35,455 nucleotides of DNA from Flavobacteriales bacterium. GTDB lineage: Bacteria > Bacteroidota > Bacteroidia > Flavobacteriales_C > GCA-002722245. Numbering within the stretch: the stretch's first letter is position 1; each line of letters begins with the position of its first letter. Where the stretch lies: NCBI GenBank assembly GCA_023251075.1, contig JAHEZM010000030.1:1-35455 (forward strand), read 5' to 3'. The notes below the pieces were generated by a model, which saw only the letters and a list, made by a program, of their open reading frames with translations, did not search any database and was not told the origin of the DNA. Shown here in pieces: positions 24,414 to 32,468 of the stretch. A program made the translations under genes and the position numbers.

Positions 24414-24953
24414 ATGGCCAATTTACAGTTACTTTTCAGAGCCCTGAATTATTCCGCCGAACAGCACAAAGCCCAACGCAGAAAAGGTATGGAGTCGGTA
24501 CCTTATATCAACCATCCTATTAAAGTAACGGCAATTATTTCTCAGTTTATTCCTCAAGCTAGCGACGAGCTTATAGTTGCCTCTATTTTACACGATGTAG
24601 TGGAAGATACAGATGCCACCATCGACGATATTAAAAATATGTTTGGCGACACTATCGCTGGTATTGTACAAGAAGTTACCGACGACAAATCATTACCCAA
24701 GGCAGAAAGCAAAAGAAAGCAAATTGAGAATGCTTCTAAACTTTCATTAAATGCCAAAATTATTCGCATTTGTGATAAGATTGCTAATGTTCGCGATATA
24801 TGCGGAGAAAATATTCCTGACTGGGATTACAAAACCAAAATAGAATACCTCAATTGGGCTGAAGAAGTAGTAAAAGGTTTAAGTGATTTCCACGAAGAAC
24901 TTCAATTTACCTTCAAAGATGAAGTGAGATGGGGAAGATTGAAAGTGAAGTAG
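24414..24953 (+). CDS. Small HD-domain (p)ppGpp-hydrolase-like protein (MESH1/SAH type)
   Basis: This 179-residue single-domain protein matches the N-terminal hydrolase domain of RelA/SpoT. HD metal ligands are H34 ('YINHPIKV'), H60-D61 ('SILHDVVEDTDA') and D121 ('IRICDKIANVRD'). The 'HDxxED' motif, with E64-D65, marks an active hydrolase, and 'EQHKAQRRKG' is the usual opening. The synthetase, TGS and ACT domains are absent, so it is a small alarmone hydrolase or a hydrolase for a related nucleotide (MESH1-type proteins can also act on NADPH). It is a single gene, divergent from tamB and convergent with the MORN-repeat gene with only 10 bp between stops. Confidence 0.88.
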   Translation: MANLQLLFRALNYSAEQHKAQRRKGMESVPYINHPIKVTAIISQFIPQASDELIVASILHDVVEDTDATIDDIKNMFGDTIAGIVQEVTDDKSLPKAESKRKQIENASKLSLNAKIIRICDKIANVRDICGENIPDWDYKTKIEYLNWAEEVVKGLSDFHEELQFTFKDEVRWGRLKVK

Positions 24954-24963
24954 ATTCCAATTA

Positions 24964-27900
24964 TTATTTCGTGAATTGGTGAATGTAATAATATACCACT
25001 ACATCATTTTCGTACCTTATCTCTGTAACAGATAGATTGTTTTTCACCTGAAGTTGCAATAATTTCCTTACCTCTTCTGATTCAAAACACTGATCACTCA
25101 AATAGTTAATGCCTTGTAAGTCTCCACTGAGCCAACGCCCTATTTTTTTCCCTTTTTCATAACGGCCAACCTCTACTAAATCTCCTTTTTCACCATACGC
25201 TTTATACCACCCATCATACTCACCATTAATTAGATTACACTCACTTTTCAATACATTTTCACTATCGTGAATTTTCAAATACCCATTTCCTTTATTAACA
25301 AGAGTATCTCCATTTTCTGAAAAATGAGAAGAATAATTTATATCAAAATCAAAATAATGCATTTCATCATTACATTTTAATACTTCTATCTCTGATAAAA
25401 AATATCCACTGTATTTTAATTTCCCACTGGGGTAATATTCTTTATAAGTTTCACCAACAGCAGCAGTATCATATTGAATCTCTACAGTTTTAATTCCTTG
25501 AGAATTATAATAAGTCCATAAGCCTATTTTTTCTGTATGCCAATCATGTAAATTAGGCTGCATTGAAACATCAGGATTTTTTGCAACCTCAATAAATCTA
25601 TTATACTCCAGTATTCCCTGAAAGCCTGGTTCAGAAACAATTCTCCCTTTAGCATAAGGACGACCATTGGCATGAAATAATTGCAATTCACCCGACATAA
25701 CCAACTTCCGCCAATTATTAATATTTTCCACTTCACCATTACCCGTTCCATAAGAAATTCCATCCTCAACCATTCTTAGGTTTTGAATAAAATAATCATG
25801 ATAATACAAACTATCTGGAATAGCTAAAATACGTGTTACATTAAACTCATCTTTCAAAATAAACCTTTTGAAATCACCTTTATCATAAAGCAAATAATTT
25901 TTATAAACATCTTCTAAACCATATGGATTCACCACTAAGTATTGCCTGGTTTTACTATCAAAAATATAATTACAATGAAAATTACTACTAATCAATTTCC
26001 ATCCATCAATTTTATCATCTTCCTTATAACGACAAAACGTCGTATCTCCTTGTGGGTTCAATAAAAGATACAATCCGTTAGCACCTTCTTGCAATGATTG
26101 CAAGTCGCCATTAGCATAATAAGATTTGATGGGATAAACTATTCCCGATTTGTTATACAAATATTTTTCAGTAATAGCCGATTGAATATTGTAAACTGTA
26201 ATATCTTGTTGATCTTCATTACCCGCACTAATATAAATAGGTATCCATTTTTTATTAACGTATCTATAGTCAATTCTATTCCTCACACCTCGCCCATAAA
26301 TAAAAGTACTTTCACTTTTTGTAATCTCTTTTTTCTTTTTCGAATTTTCATTCAAATCCGAATATTCATTAACCAGTCTTTCAGAATAAGAAAAAGAAGT
26401 GCCATGTAATTCATCATTCAATAAAGAATCACTACAAATTAAAGTTTCCTCAGGTGAAATATAATTCATTTTCCTGTTTGTAATTCTACCATTTTTCACA
26501 TACAAACACAATTCGCTTCTCCCTTTTCCCCTACCATAAAGGAATGGCGAATACAAATAGATTTTATTTCGTTTGATTTTATTTTTCTTAGCTGACTTTT
26601 CTTCACCAACAAAAACAACTTTGCCGTTAAAAAATTCATTTTTAAACCTAATAAATACCGAATCTGCTTCGGAAAACAAATAACTATACAACCACACTTC
26701 TCCCGCCACATGATTAGAGCTCACACCTTTGTTTTTTATTGTATAATTGCTATCTGAGGAACAATAACTTGTAATTTTTAATTCATTTGACTTGTAGATT
26801 TTTGAATAAACTAAAACACGATCAAGAGAAATCAATCTAAAATCCAAAACAGTATCTCTCTTTGTTGTGTTTCGAACAAGAGGACTCCAAATTTTCCAAA
26901 AAGTAGCGTATTCTTCAATAAGATGATCACTTTTTATTTCTCTTTTGATAAGGGCAGGTGCGTTGCTATGCTTTTCAATTTTATTTAATGCTAATATCAA
27001 TGGCGAATAAAAAACTGTATCACCTTTAACTATTTCCAAATATTTTTGCCATTGAAAATAATTTTCAACTTTAACATAATAAGAAACACAATTAAGCTTA
27101 TTCAAATCATCGTACTTTTCTATCGAAACTTTATTTTTCTTACTTGAATCACCAATAAATCTTTTAATAAAATCAACGTTACTGTTAACGGTAAAAACAG
27201 TATCAAAAACATTATCTAAGTATGATCGGGAACTATCAACAACTATATAGTTTCTAACCTTCAATTGCCCATTATCATGAAATACATTAAAGGGATGATT
27301 TAATGGTAAAGAATACAAAACATCATTTTTTTTATCGCTATGTATATTGTAAACAGAAGTATTCTCTTCAATACTATTTTCCAAATTTTCTTTAAACAAA
27401 AGTCTTCCATTAAAATCTGTTGAAACTAAGCTATCCGTTTTCATATCTATCATTACAGTACCATTTGCATAATATAGTTTATAGTATTTCTTATACTTCC
27501 ACAGTGAACTTTGAGATTTTTGAACAGAAACGCTTCTTGAATTTTTATTTTTTCTTTCAACAGGTGTGACAATATTAGGAACTCCCTCTCTTTCACACTC
27601 TAAATACAAATAAGATTTGCCCTTTTCTGTTGAATACAAATAAGACTTTATCAGACCATTCACCTCCCCTTCTTTATATATGGTTTCCGATACTAAATAA
27701 TAAACTCCAAACTCATTGCTGTACATTCGGGACAATCCATCTTGAACACCACTTTTATAATTAATTTCACTAAAAACACGACCATTCTTAAATCTTGTAA
27801 TATGGGGTCCTTCTTGTAGATTATTAACCCACATACCACTATCTGAGAGCACTCCATCGTAATAAGAGTAAGAAAGTCCATTGATTTTTCCGTCTTTATA

Positions 27901-28299
27901 TTCTGTTATATTGTAATATTTTTTGGTATTAGTAATCCATCTACCTTCACGAATCCCCTTATGGTAAAATCCATTAGATATTTCCCGACCTTTTTGATCA
28001 TACATTAGAGCAGTGTCCTCAAAAAGCCCGTTTTTAATACTAAACTTTGCGTGCAAAAATTTTTTATTTTTATTCTTCTTTAATAATAAATAATGCCCAT
28101 CGGGTAAAGAATCTAACACTGGAGGTATTTCAGCTATACTATAGTTATAATTGAAATCAAACGATTCATCTTGAGCGAGAAAGGGATATACCAAATATTT
28201 CTTTCCCTTTATAACAGTATCAACAGGAATAGTGTTTTGAGAAAAACAGAGAGAAATAACAAATATCCAAAAACAAGTGAAAAATAATTTCATATCCAT
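24964..28299 (-). CDS. Large secreted MORN-repeat protein of unknown function
   Basis: This is a 1111-residue protein with a Sec signal peptide ('MDMKLFFTCFWIFVISLCFSQN'-like start, cleavage near residue 20). It has many MORN_2-type repeats (pattern 'YxNGxxxxxGxYxxGxxxGxW'), clearest at about 90-230 ('GFYHKGIREGRWI', 'KDGKINGLSYSYYDG') and near the end ('INGEYDGWYKAYGEKG', 'GRYEKGKKIGRWLSGD'). The middle (about 240-750) is divergent, rich in Lys/Asn/Ser, with no domain I recognise. No T9SS sorting domain or C-terminal anchor is seen, so it is probably periplasmic or peripheral. MORN_2 proteins in Bacteroidota are common and poorly understood. It is a single gene with an inverted repeat over its start. 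Confidence 0.8.
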   Translation of the reverse strand: MDMKLFFTCFWIFVISLCFSQNTIPVDTVIKGKKYLVYPFLAQDESFDFNYNYSIAEIPPVLDSLPDGHYLLLKKNKNKKFLHAKFSIKNGLFEDTALMYDQKGREISNGFYHKGIREGRWITNTKKYYNITEYKDGKINGLSYSYYDGVLSDSGMWVNNLQEGPHITRFKNGRVFSEINYKSGVQDGLSRMYSNEFGVYYLVSETIYKEGEVNGLIKSYLYSTEKGKSYLYLECEREGVPNIVTPVERKNKNSRSVSVQKSQSSLWKYKKYYKLYYANGTVMIDMKTDSLVSTDFNGRLLFKENLENSIEENTSVYNIHSDKKNDVLYSLPLNHPFNVFHDNGQLKVRNYIVVDSSRSYLDNVFDTVFTVNSNVDFIKRFIGDSSKKNKVSIEKYDDLNKLNCVSYYVKVENYFQWQKYLEIVKGDTVFYSPLILALNKIEKHSNAPALIKREIKSDHLIEEYATFWKIWSPLVRNTTKRDTVLDFRLISLDRVLVYSKIYKSNELKITSYCSSDSNYTIKNKGVSSNHVAGEVWLYSYLFSEADSVFIRFKNEFFNGKVVFVGEEKSAKKNKIKRNKIYLYSPFLYGRGKGRSELCLYVKNGRITNRKMNYISPEETLICSDSLLNDELHGTSFSYSERLVNEYSDLNENSKKKKEITKSESTFIYGRGVRNRIDYRYVNKKWIPIYISAGNEDQQDITVYNIQSAITEKYLYNKSGIVYPIKSYYANGDLQSLQEGANGLYLLLNPQGDTTFCRYKEDDKIDGWKLISSNFHCNYIFDSKTRQYLVVNPYGLEDVYKNYLLYDKGDFKRFILKDEFNVTRILAIPDSLYYHDYFIQNLRMVEDGISYGTGNGEVENINNWRKLVMSGELQLFHANGRPYAKGRIVSEPGFQGILEYNRFIEVAKNPDVSMQPNLHDWHTEKIGLWTYYNSQGIKTVEIQYDTAAVGETYKEYYPSGKLKYSGYFLSEIEVLKCNDEMHYFDFDINYSSHFSENGDTLVNKGNGYLKIHDSENVLKSECNLINGEYDGWYKAYGEKGDLVEVGRYEKGKKIGRWLSGDLQGINYLSDQCFESEEVRKLLQLQVKNNLSVTEIRYENDVVVYYYIHQFTK

Positions 28300-28328
28300 T
28301 AATAGTTAAATATAACCATTAATGGATA
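28293..28328 (-). promoter_or_regulatory. 11-bp inverted repeat flanking a -7-like box at the MORN gene start
   Basis: TATCCATTAAT (28293-28303) and ATTAATGGATA (28318-28328) are perfect complements separated by 14 bp. The spacer holds TATATTTA on the minus strand (28307-28314), one mismatch from TAnnTTTG, and the left arm covers the start codon (28297-28299). It could be an operator clamping the promoter, or an RNA hairpin over the start. Confidence 0.4.
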
Positions 28329-28355
28329 AAAGCTAGAAAGGTAACCATCAAAATA

Positions 28356-28973
28356 TTATTTTATCATCCCCAACCCTTGCGTAGCCGATTTATCTCCTGG
28401 TGCCAACAACAACACTTTATTGAACAACACTTCTGCCTCACGCATTTTACCGAGTTGCATATTAGTCCATGCAAACATAATCAAGCCATCATAACTAAAA
28501 GGATAAAGATTCACCACTTTCTCAAAATATTTGAAAGCCGTTTGGTAATCTTTTTTATCGTAATAAATATACCCCATTCGATAATTCGCAGTAGAATTTT
28601 GTGGATCAATTTCCAATATTTTCTGATATTGAACAATCACTTCACTCATGTTCCCAAAAGCTGCTGCTGGATAAACATATCCTAAGCGAGCTTCAATAGA
28701 AACCGGCATTAGATTAATTGCCAGCTGGTAATAATTCATTGATTCTTTGTACAAAGCAGCACTATAATTTAACCACCCCAAGCGCAAATTTATTTCGTAG
28801 GAACTTGCATCGTAAACCTTTTTCAAAGAAGCTATTGCCGAGGAATAATTCCCTACTTTTTCATAATAATAACTTTGTGTGAATGCTGCTCCCACAGGAT
28901 TTTCCTGTGCCTTTACAATACTTGTTCCCAAAAACAATATTGCACTAATCATTAATTTAATAGTCGTTTTCAT
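28356..28973 (-). CDS. Secreted tetratricopeptide-repeat protein
   Basis: This 205-residue protein starts with a Sec signal peptide ('LMISAILFLGTSIVKAQ', cleavage near 22). Four or five TPR units follow ('GNYSSAIASLKKVYDAS', 'LYKESMNYYQLAINLMP', 'NMSEVIVQYQKILEIDP', 'KDYQTAFKYFEKVVNLYP', 'GKMREAEVLFNKVLLLAP'). It probably acts as a periplasmic scaffold. It begins 16 bp after the barrel-protein gene, whose own N-terminus is also TPR-like, and is the last gene of the three-gene unit headed by the urea-transporter/M23 fusion. A partner role for the barrel is an inference. Confidence 0.85.
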   Translation of the reverse strand: MKTTIKLMISAILFLGTSIVKAQENPVGAAFTQSYYYEKVGNYSSAIASLKKVYDASSYEINLRLGWLNYSAALYKESMNYYQLAINLMPVSIEARLGYVYPAAAFGNMSEVIVQYQKILEIDPQNSTANYRMGYIYYDKKDYQTAFKYFEKVVNLYPFSYDGLIMFAWTNMQLGKMREAEVLFNKVLLLAPGDKSATQGLGMIK

Positions 28974-28989
28974 GGTTCTGAAATTTTAG

Positions 28990-30195
28990 TTATAATTTAA
29001 ATTTTAATCCAATAAAAATGGAGTTGAAAGTGTAATCTGAAGTATATATTGATTGCTTCATTTCATATTGATAAGTAGCTGACAAATCCCAATCTTCAGT
29101 TAAACGCACAGTAGCATTCAAAGTCAACCTCCCTGTAGTTAAATCGGGAGAATTATTTACTAACAGTCCATTCCATTCAGCGATATTATTTCCTTGATTA
29201 TACAAATACGAAGCATAGAATGAAATTTTCGATGAAGGTTTAAAAGAAACGTAGGGCACTATTGCAAAATTTAACTGCGAATAACGATTCTTTGTGTGCA
29301 CATAAAACACTCCACCTAAGGCTAATTTTTTATTTGCAAAAGGATAATAAGTTGCCGACATATCGTGTTGAAACTGATACAATGAATCGAGCCACAGCAC
29401 AGTGGAACCTATAGTATAATCAAATTTCCCAACGCTTTTTCTCAAACTAAAAGATTCCACAAAATTCGATGTAGACATTGGATCATATGGCTTAGGGTAA
29501 GAATTATAGGAAATTGCATACGTCTGTAAAATTCTACCGATACCATGAAAAGAAACAGCTAAATTCCAATCGTTTTTTAATGGCATCGATGCCTTAATAA
29601 AATATTGATGTTGGTTGATCGTCCACAACCAATCCTGCATAGTACCCTGATGATAATAGGTATAAGCGTGATACACATACACTCTATTCGCAATGAAATG
29701 CCCTAATGAAGCTTGAAAATACTGGGCATTAGGCACTTCTGAAGAAGTTGTCATTTTCGTTCCTCCTTCGCCTGAAAACAGGTCTACTGCTCTCCAATTT
29801 TTGTATAATTTCTTTTTCAAATCAGGAGAGAAAGTTCTGGCCAAGGTTCTACTCTCTTCAAAATGATCAGTAAAGAAATAACAATAGAACAAATATTCTT
29901 TGGGTAAATCTTCAAAAGAATTAAACTCAATTGCTTTTTCAAAATGATTTTTCGCGATTAAATATTTCTTTTGTTCATACAAAGCAATTCCAATTCTCAT
30001 TCGCAAATAGTAATAATCAATTCCTTTTTCCAAAGCCGAATCAGTCAATAAAATTAAAGCATCCCAATCTTTTGCTTCATACAATTGATAACTCTTAACA
30101 TCCACATATGATGAACTGAATTCATCTTGAGAAAAAGAGGAAGCACAACACAAGAAAAATGTTACAATTATATAATACGTTTTGCCGAAATACAT
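28990..30195 (-). CDS. Outer-membrane beta-barrel with N-terminal TPR (YaiO-like)
   Basis: This 401-residue protein has a signal peptide ('YYIIVTFFLCCASSFSQ'). A TPR-like helical region follows at about 28-125 ('LYEAKDWDALILLTDSALEKG', split over two helices, then 'EQKKYLIAKNHFEKAIEFN'). From about 150 there is a beta-barrel of alternating strands ending in 'NSIFIGLKFKL', a typical C-terminal barrel strand with aromatic/hydrophobic last residues. TPR plus barrel resembles the YaiO family of outer-membrane proteins, with moderate confidence. Its start codon lies within the end of the upstream fusion gene (28-base overlap), so translation is likely coupled. Confidence 0.8.
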   Translation of the reverse strand: MYFGKTYYIIVTFFLCCASSFSQDEFSSSYVDVKSYQLYEAKDWDALILLTDSALEKGIDYYYLRMRIGIALYEQKKYLIAKNHFEKAIEFNSFEDLPKEYLFYCYFFTDHFEESRTLARTFSPDLKKKLYKNWRAVDLFSGEGGTKMTTSSEVPNAQYFQASLGHFIANRVYVYHAYTYYHQGTMQDWLWTINQHQYFIKASMPLKNDWNLAVSFHGIGRILQTYAISYNSYPKPYDPMSTSNFVESFSLRKSVGKFDYTIGSTVLWLDSLYQFQHDMSATYYPFANKKLALGGVFYVHTKNRYSQLNFAIVPYVSFKPSSKISFYASYLYNQGNNIAEWNGLLVNNSPDLTTGRLTLNATVRLTEDWDLSATYQYEMKQSIYTSDYTFNSIFIGLKFKL

Positions 30196-32348
30196 TTTTC
30201 TCCGTCGTTAATAGTTAGTTGTGAAATTTTATTGTTGCTCAATTCTAAAGTGAAGTTCATTTCACCATGCACTGAACCTGCAGTTTGAGCCACTGCAGAA
30301 GAAATAATTTTAATGTATTGAGGATTCATTACATCATCTATCTTTTTAAATGTAGAGGAATAATTTACTTTTTGATAAATCTTGAATGGAGCAATAAAAT
30401 CTTGAATGAATTGCGATTCCCCACTAAAAAACCCATCAACAGGTAAAATATCTTTTACTTCTAAATCTTGAAAATACCCCATTAGAATTTTGTGTGCAGC
30501 GATATAAAAATAATAGAGCAATGATTTTTTATCTCCTTTAAAATCGGTAAAGTAGTGAAGGGTATCATTATTTACAAAGTAAGCGTAAGACTGACTAGCG
30601 CCGCAATAGATGTACGATTGATTTAATGCATCAGTAAATACTTCCCATTTCACCAATGACTTCTTTGCACCATTTTCTACCTTAAATTCCATCGTCATTC
30701 CCGGAACAAAATAAAATGCCTGCGAAATTAAATTGGTGGGTGTAATTCTAAATACATTTTGATTTTCTAAAGGGTAATCGAAAGAATGAAAAGTAAATTT
30801 TCCATTTAATTTCGATACATAATAAGCAATAGGATATTTTAAAGTTTTAGCACCAACAAAAGGAGTGCTTTGTAATTGGAAATGGATATGCGGTTCGGGT
30901 GAACGCCCCGAATTACCACAGGTTGCCAGCACCTCTCCTTTCTTCACATAATCTCCCAACTTCACTTTAAATGATGCATCCTTGATGTGGGTAATTTTAC
31001 TGTATAAAAAATCACCATGCTTGATCACAATTGCATTTCCCCAGTTTTCACCTAGGTTAACATCACCAATTAAATTATCTTCCACGCCATCTACCAAAGT
31101 TACCACATAGCCTGCTGCCGGAGACAATACAGGTAAATCATAACAATAAAAATCATTCACCTCTTCTCCTGATCCTTTAAATGTTTTTTGTGTTTCATCT
31201 ACTACTACAAAATCAAAAGCAAAGCGCCAATCTTCCTTGTGCGTAATTTTTCCTTCATGACCTTGCGATACAAACCACTCTCCATAAAAAGGAAGATGAA
31301 TGTGAAAATAAGTGTCGTTTTTGTATCGCTCTAAACGATGATGATAAGCATATAAATTTTTCTCGGGGGAATACAACTGATACTGAACCAAATTCAATCC
31401 ATTGGTGTTGTAACGTTGCAACAAAGCATACAACAACAGCATCACCACTAAAGAAAACGGAAGAGAATAAATAGGTAATCCAAAATTAAAAAACAACTTA
31501 CCCAATGCACTAATACTTAAAGCAATCATTGTTGCAGAAACCATTACCATCAAATAACTTCTCCACGATGGAATCAAGAAAAATCCACCTAAAGCAATCG
31601 ACGATAAAATGTAATTAAAGCCAATATAACTGTATTCTAACTCTGTCATATTTGCTTGAAAGAAATCACAGAAATAATATCCCGTTAAAAATCCAAGGAT
31701 GGATAAGGAGAAGGCAATTCGAGAATAAATCAACAACCCTAAAGCAATGATTAAACCCACTAATAAATTGTACTGAAAAAATATCGCACCCAAAGATTTC
31801 AAGTACACATCGATGAGTAAAGGAAATTTAATGGCGTGTATGTCCGCCATGAGTTTTCCCATTTCTGGTCCCCAGAAACTATACAGTTCATTAATGGTAA
31901 AAATTCCTCTTTCACTTAATTCAACAGCATTAAATCCTCTGGCTCCCATCATTACAGCCCACACTCCCAACAAAAAAGGCAAACTTAAAAATGGTATGCG
32001 GTAGCTGGAAAAAAAAGCCGCCAACCATACAGAAATCAGCATGGTGAAAAAAGAACCCAAAATCAACAATCCAAAAAAAGCAAAATTGAATTGGTAAAAA
32101 ACACCAATAGTAAATCCAACTAAAATTGAATTGTAAGAATACAAACCACTTCTTATAGACTCATGATTGTAGCCCATCCAATCGGCAAACACTACAGATA
32201 CTGCTGCTGCTATCAATCCGCATATTCCGATATAAGGATCAACAAACGAAGCTAGCAACAACAAATACCCAAACCATTGGTGATTGGAGAAAAATATTTG
32301 TCCGTAAGAATTTACAATTCCGTTGTGATATAATTTTAGTTTGAACAT
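30168..32348 (-). CDS. Urea transporter fused to M23-like peptidase domain
   Basis: This 726-residue two-part protein has residues 1-315 as a urea-transporter (UT) channel with about ten membrane helices and the internal duplication of the family ('SGLYSYNSILVGFTIG' at 67-82 and 'YIGFNYILSSIALGGFF' at 241-257). Residues about 345-500 form an M23/LytM domain: 'GNAIVIKHG' (437-445), 'THIKDASFKVKLGDYVKKGEVLATCGNSG' and the HxH ligand pair H487/H489 in 'EPHIHFQLQ'. The first zinc-ligand motif HxxxD seems to be R375...D379 ('DWRFAFD'), so the peptidase may be inactive or use another ligand. A further 220 residues have no recognised domain. No urease genes are nearby. It is first of three coupled genes. 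Confidence 0.87.
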   Translation of the reverse strand: MFKLKLYHNGIVNSYGQIFFSNHQWFGYLLLLASFVDPYIGICGLIAAAVSVVFADWMGYNHESIRSGLYSYNSILVGFTIGVFYQFNFAFFGLLILGSFFTMLISVWLAAFFSSYRIPFLSLPFLLGVWAVMMGARGFNAVELSERGIFTINELYSFWGPEMGKLMADIHAIKFPLLIDVYLKSLGAIFFQYNLLVGLIIALGLLIYSRIAFSLSILGFLTGYYFCDFFQANMTELEYSYIGFNYILSSIALGGFFLIPSWRSYLMVMVSATMIALSISALGKLFFNFGLPIYSLPFSLVVMLLLYALLQRYNTNGLNLVQYQLYSPEKNLYAYHHRLERYKNDTYFHIHLPFYGEWFVSQGHEGKITHKEDWRFAFDFVVVDETQKTFKGSGEEVNDFYCYDLPVLSPAAGYVVTLVDGVEDNLIGDVNLGENWGNAIVIKHGDFLYSKITHIKDASFKVKLGDYVKKGEVLATCGNSGRSPEPHIHFQLQSTPFVGAKTLKYPIAYYVSKLNGKFTFHSFDYPLENQNVFRITPTNLISQAFYFVPGMTMEFKVENGAKKSLVKWEVFTDALNQSYIYCGASQSYAYFVNNDTLHYFTDFKGDKKSLLYYFYIAAHKILMGYFQDLEVKDILPVDGFFSGESQFIQDFIAPFKIYQKVNYSSTFKKIDDVMNPQYIKIISSAVAQTAGSVHGEMNFTLELSNNKISQLTINDGEKCISAKRII

Positions 32349-32370
32349 TATCCCATTTTATTACTTAGCG

Positions 32371-32451
32371 CGTCATTGCGAGATACCGCGAAGCAACCTC
32401 ATCATAAAATAAGATTGCTTCATTTTTGGGTACAAAAATATCGCAATGACG
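32371..32451. repeat. REP-like palindromic element (CGTCATTGCGA family)
   Basis: CGTCATTGCGA (32371-32381) pairs perfectly with TCGCAATGACG (32441-32451), and the inner GAAGCAA (32390-32396) pairs with TTGCTTC (32415-32421), giving a long imperfect hairpin. The core CGTCATTGCGAG...GAAGCAA is a widespread intergenic bacterial palindrome. It fills the 120-bp gap between the decarboxylase and transporter genes and may act as a terminator or mRNA stabiliser. Only one copy was seen in the window. Confidence 0.8.
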
Positions 32452-32468
32452 AACCTGTTAAATTCTCC

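Noticed and set aside
24957-24979. CCAATT/AATTGG as a terminator between the HD and MORN genes
   Set aside because: The stem is only 6 AT-rich base pairs with an 11-base loop and no T-tract; it lies partly in coding sequence.
30168-32348. A urea-utilisation locus
   Set aside because: Only the channel domain suggests urea; there are no urease structural or accessory genes in the window.
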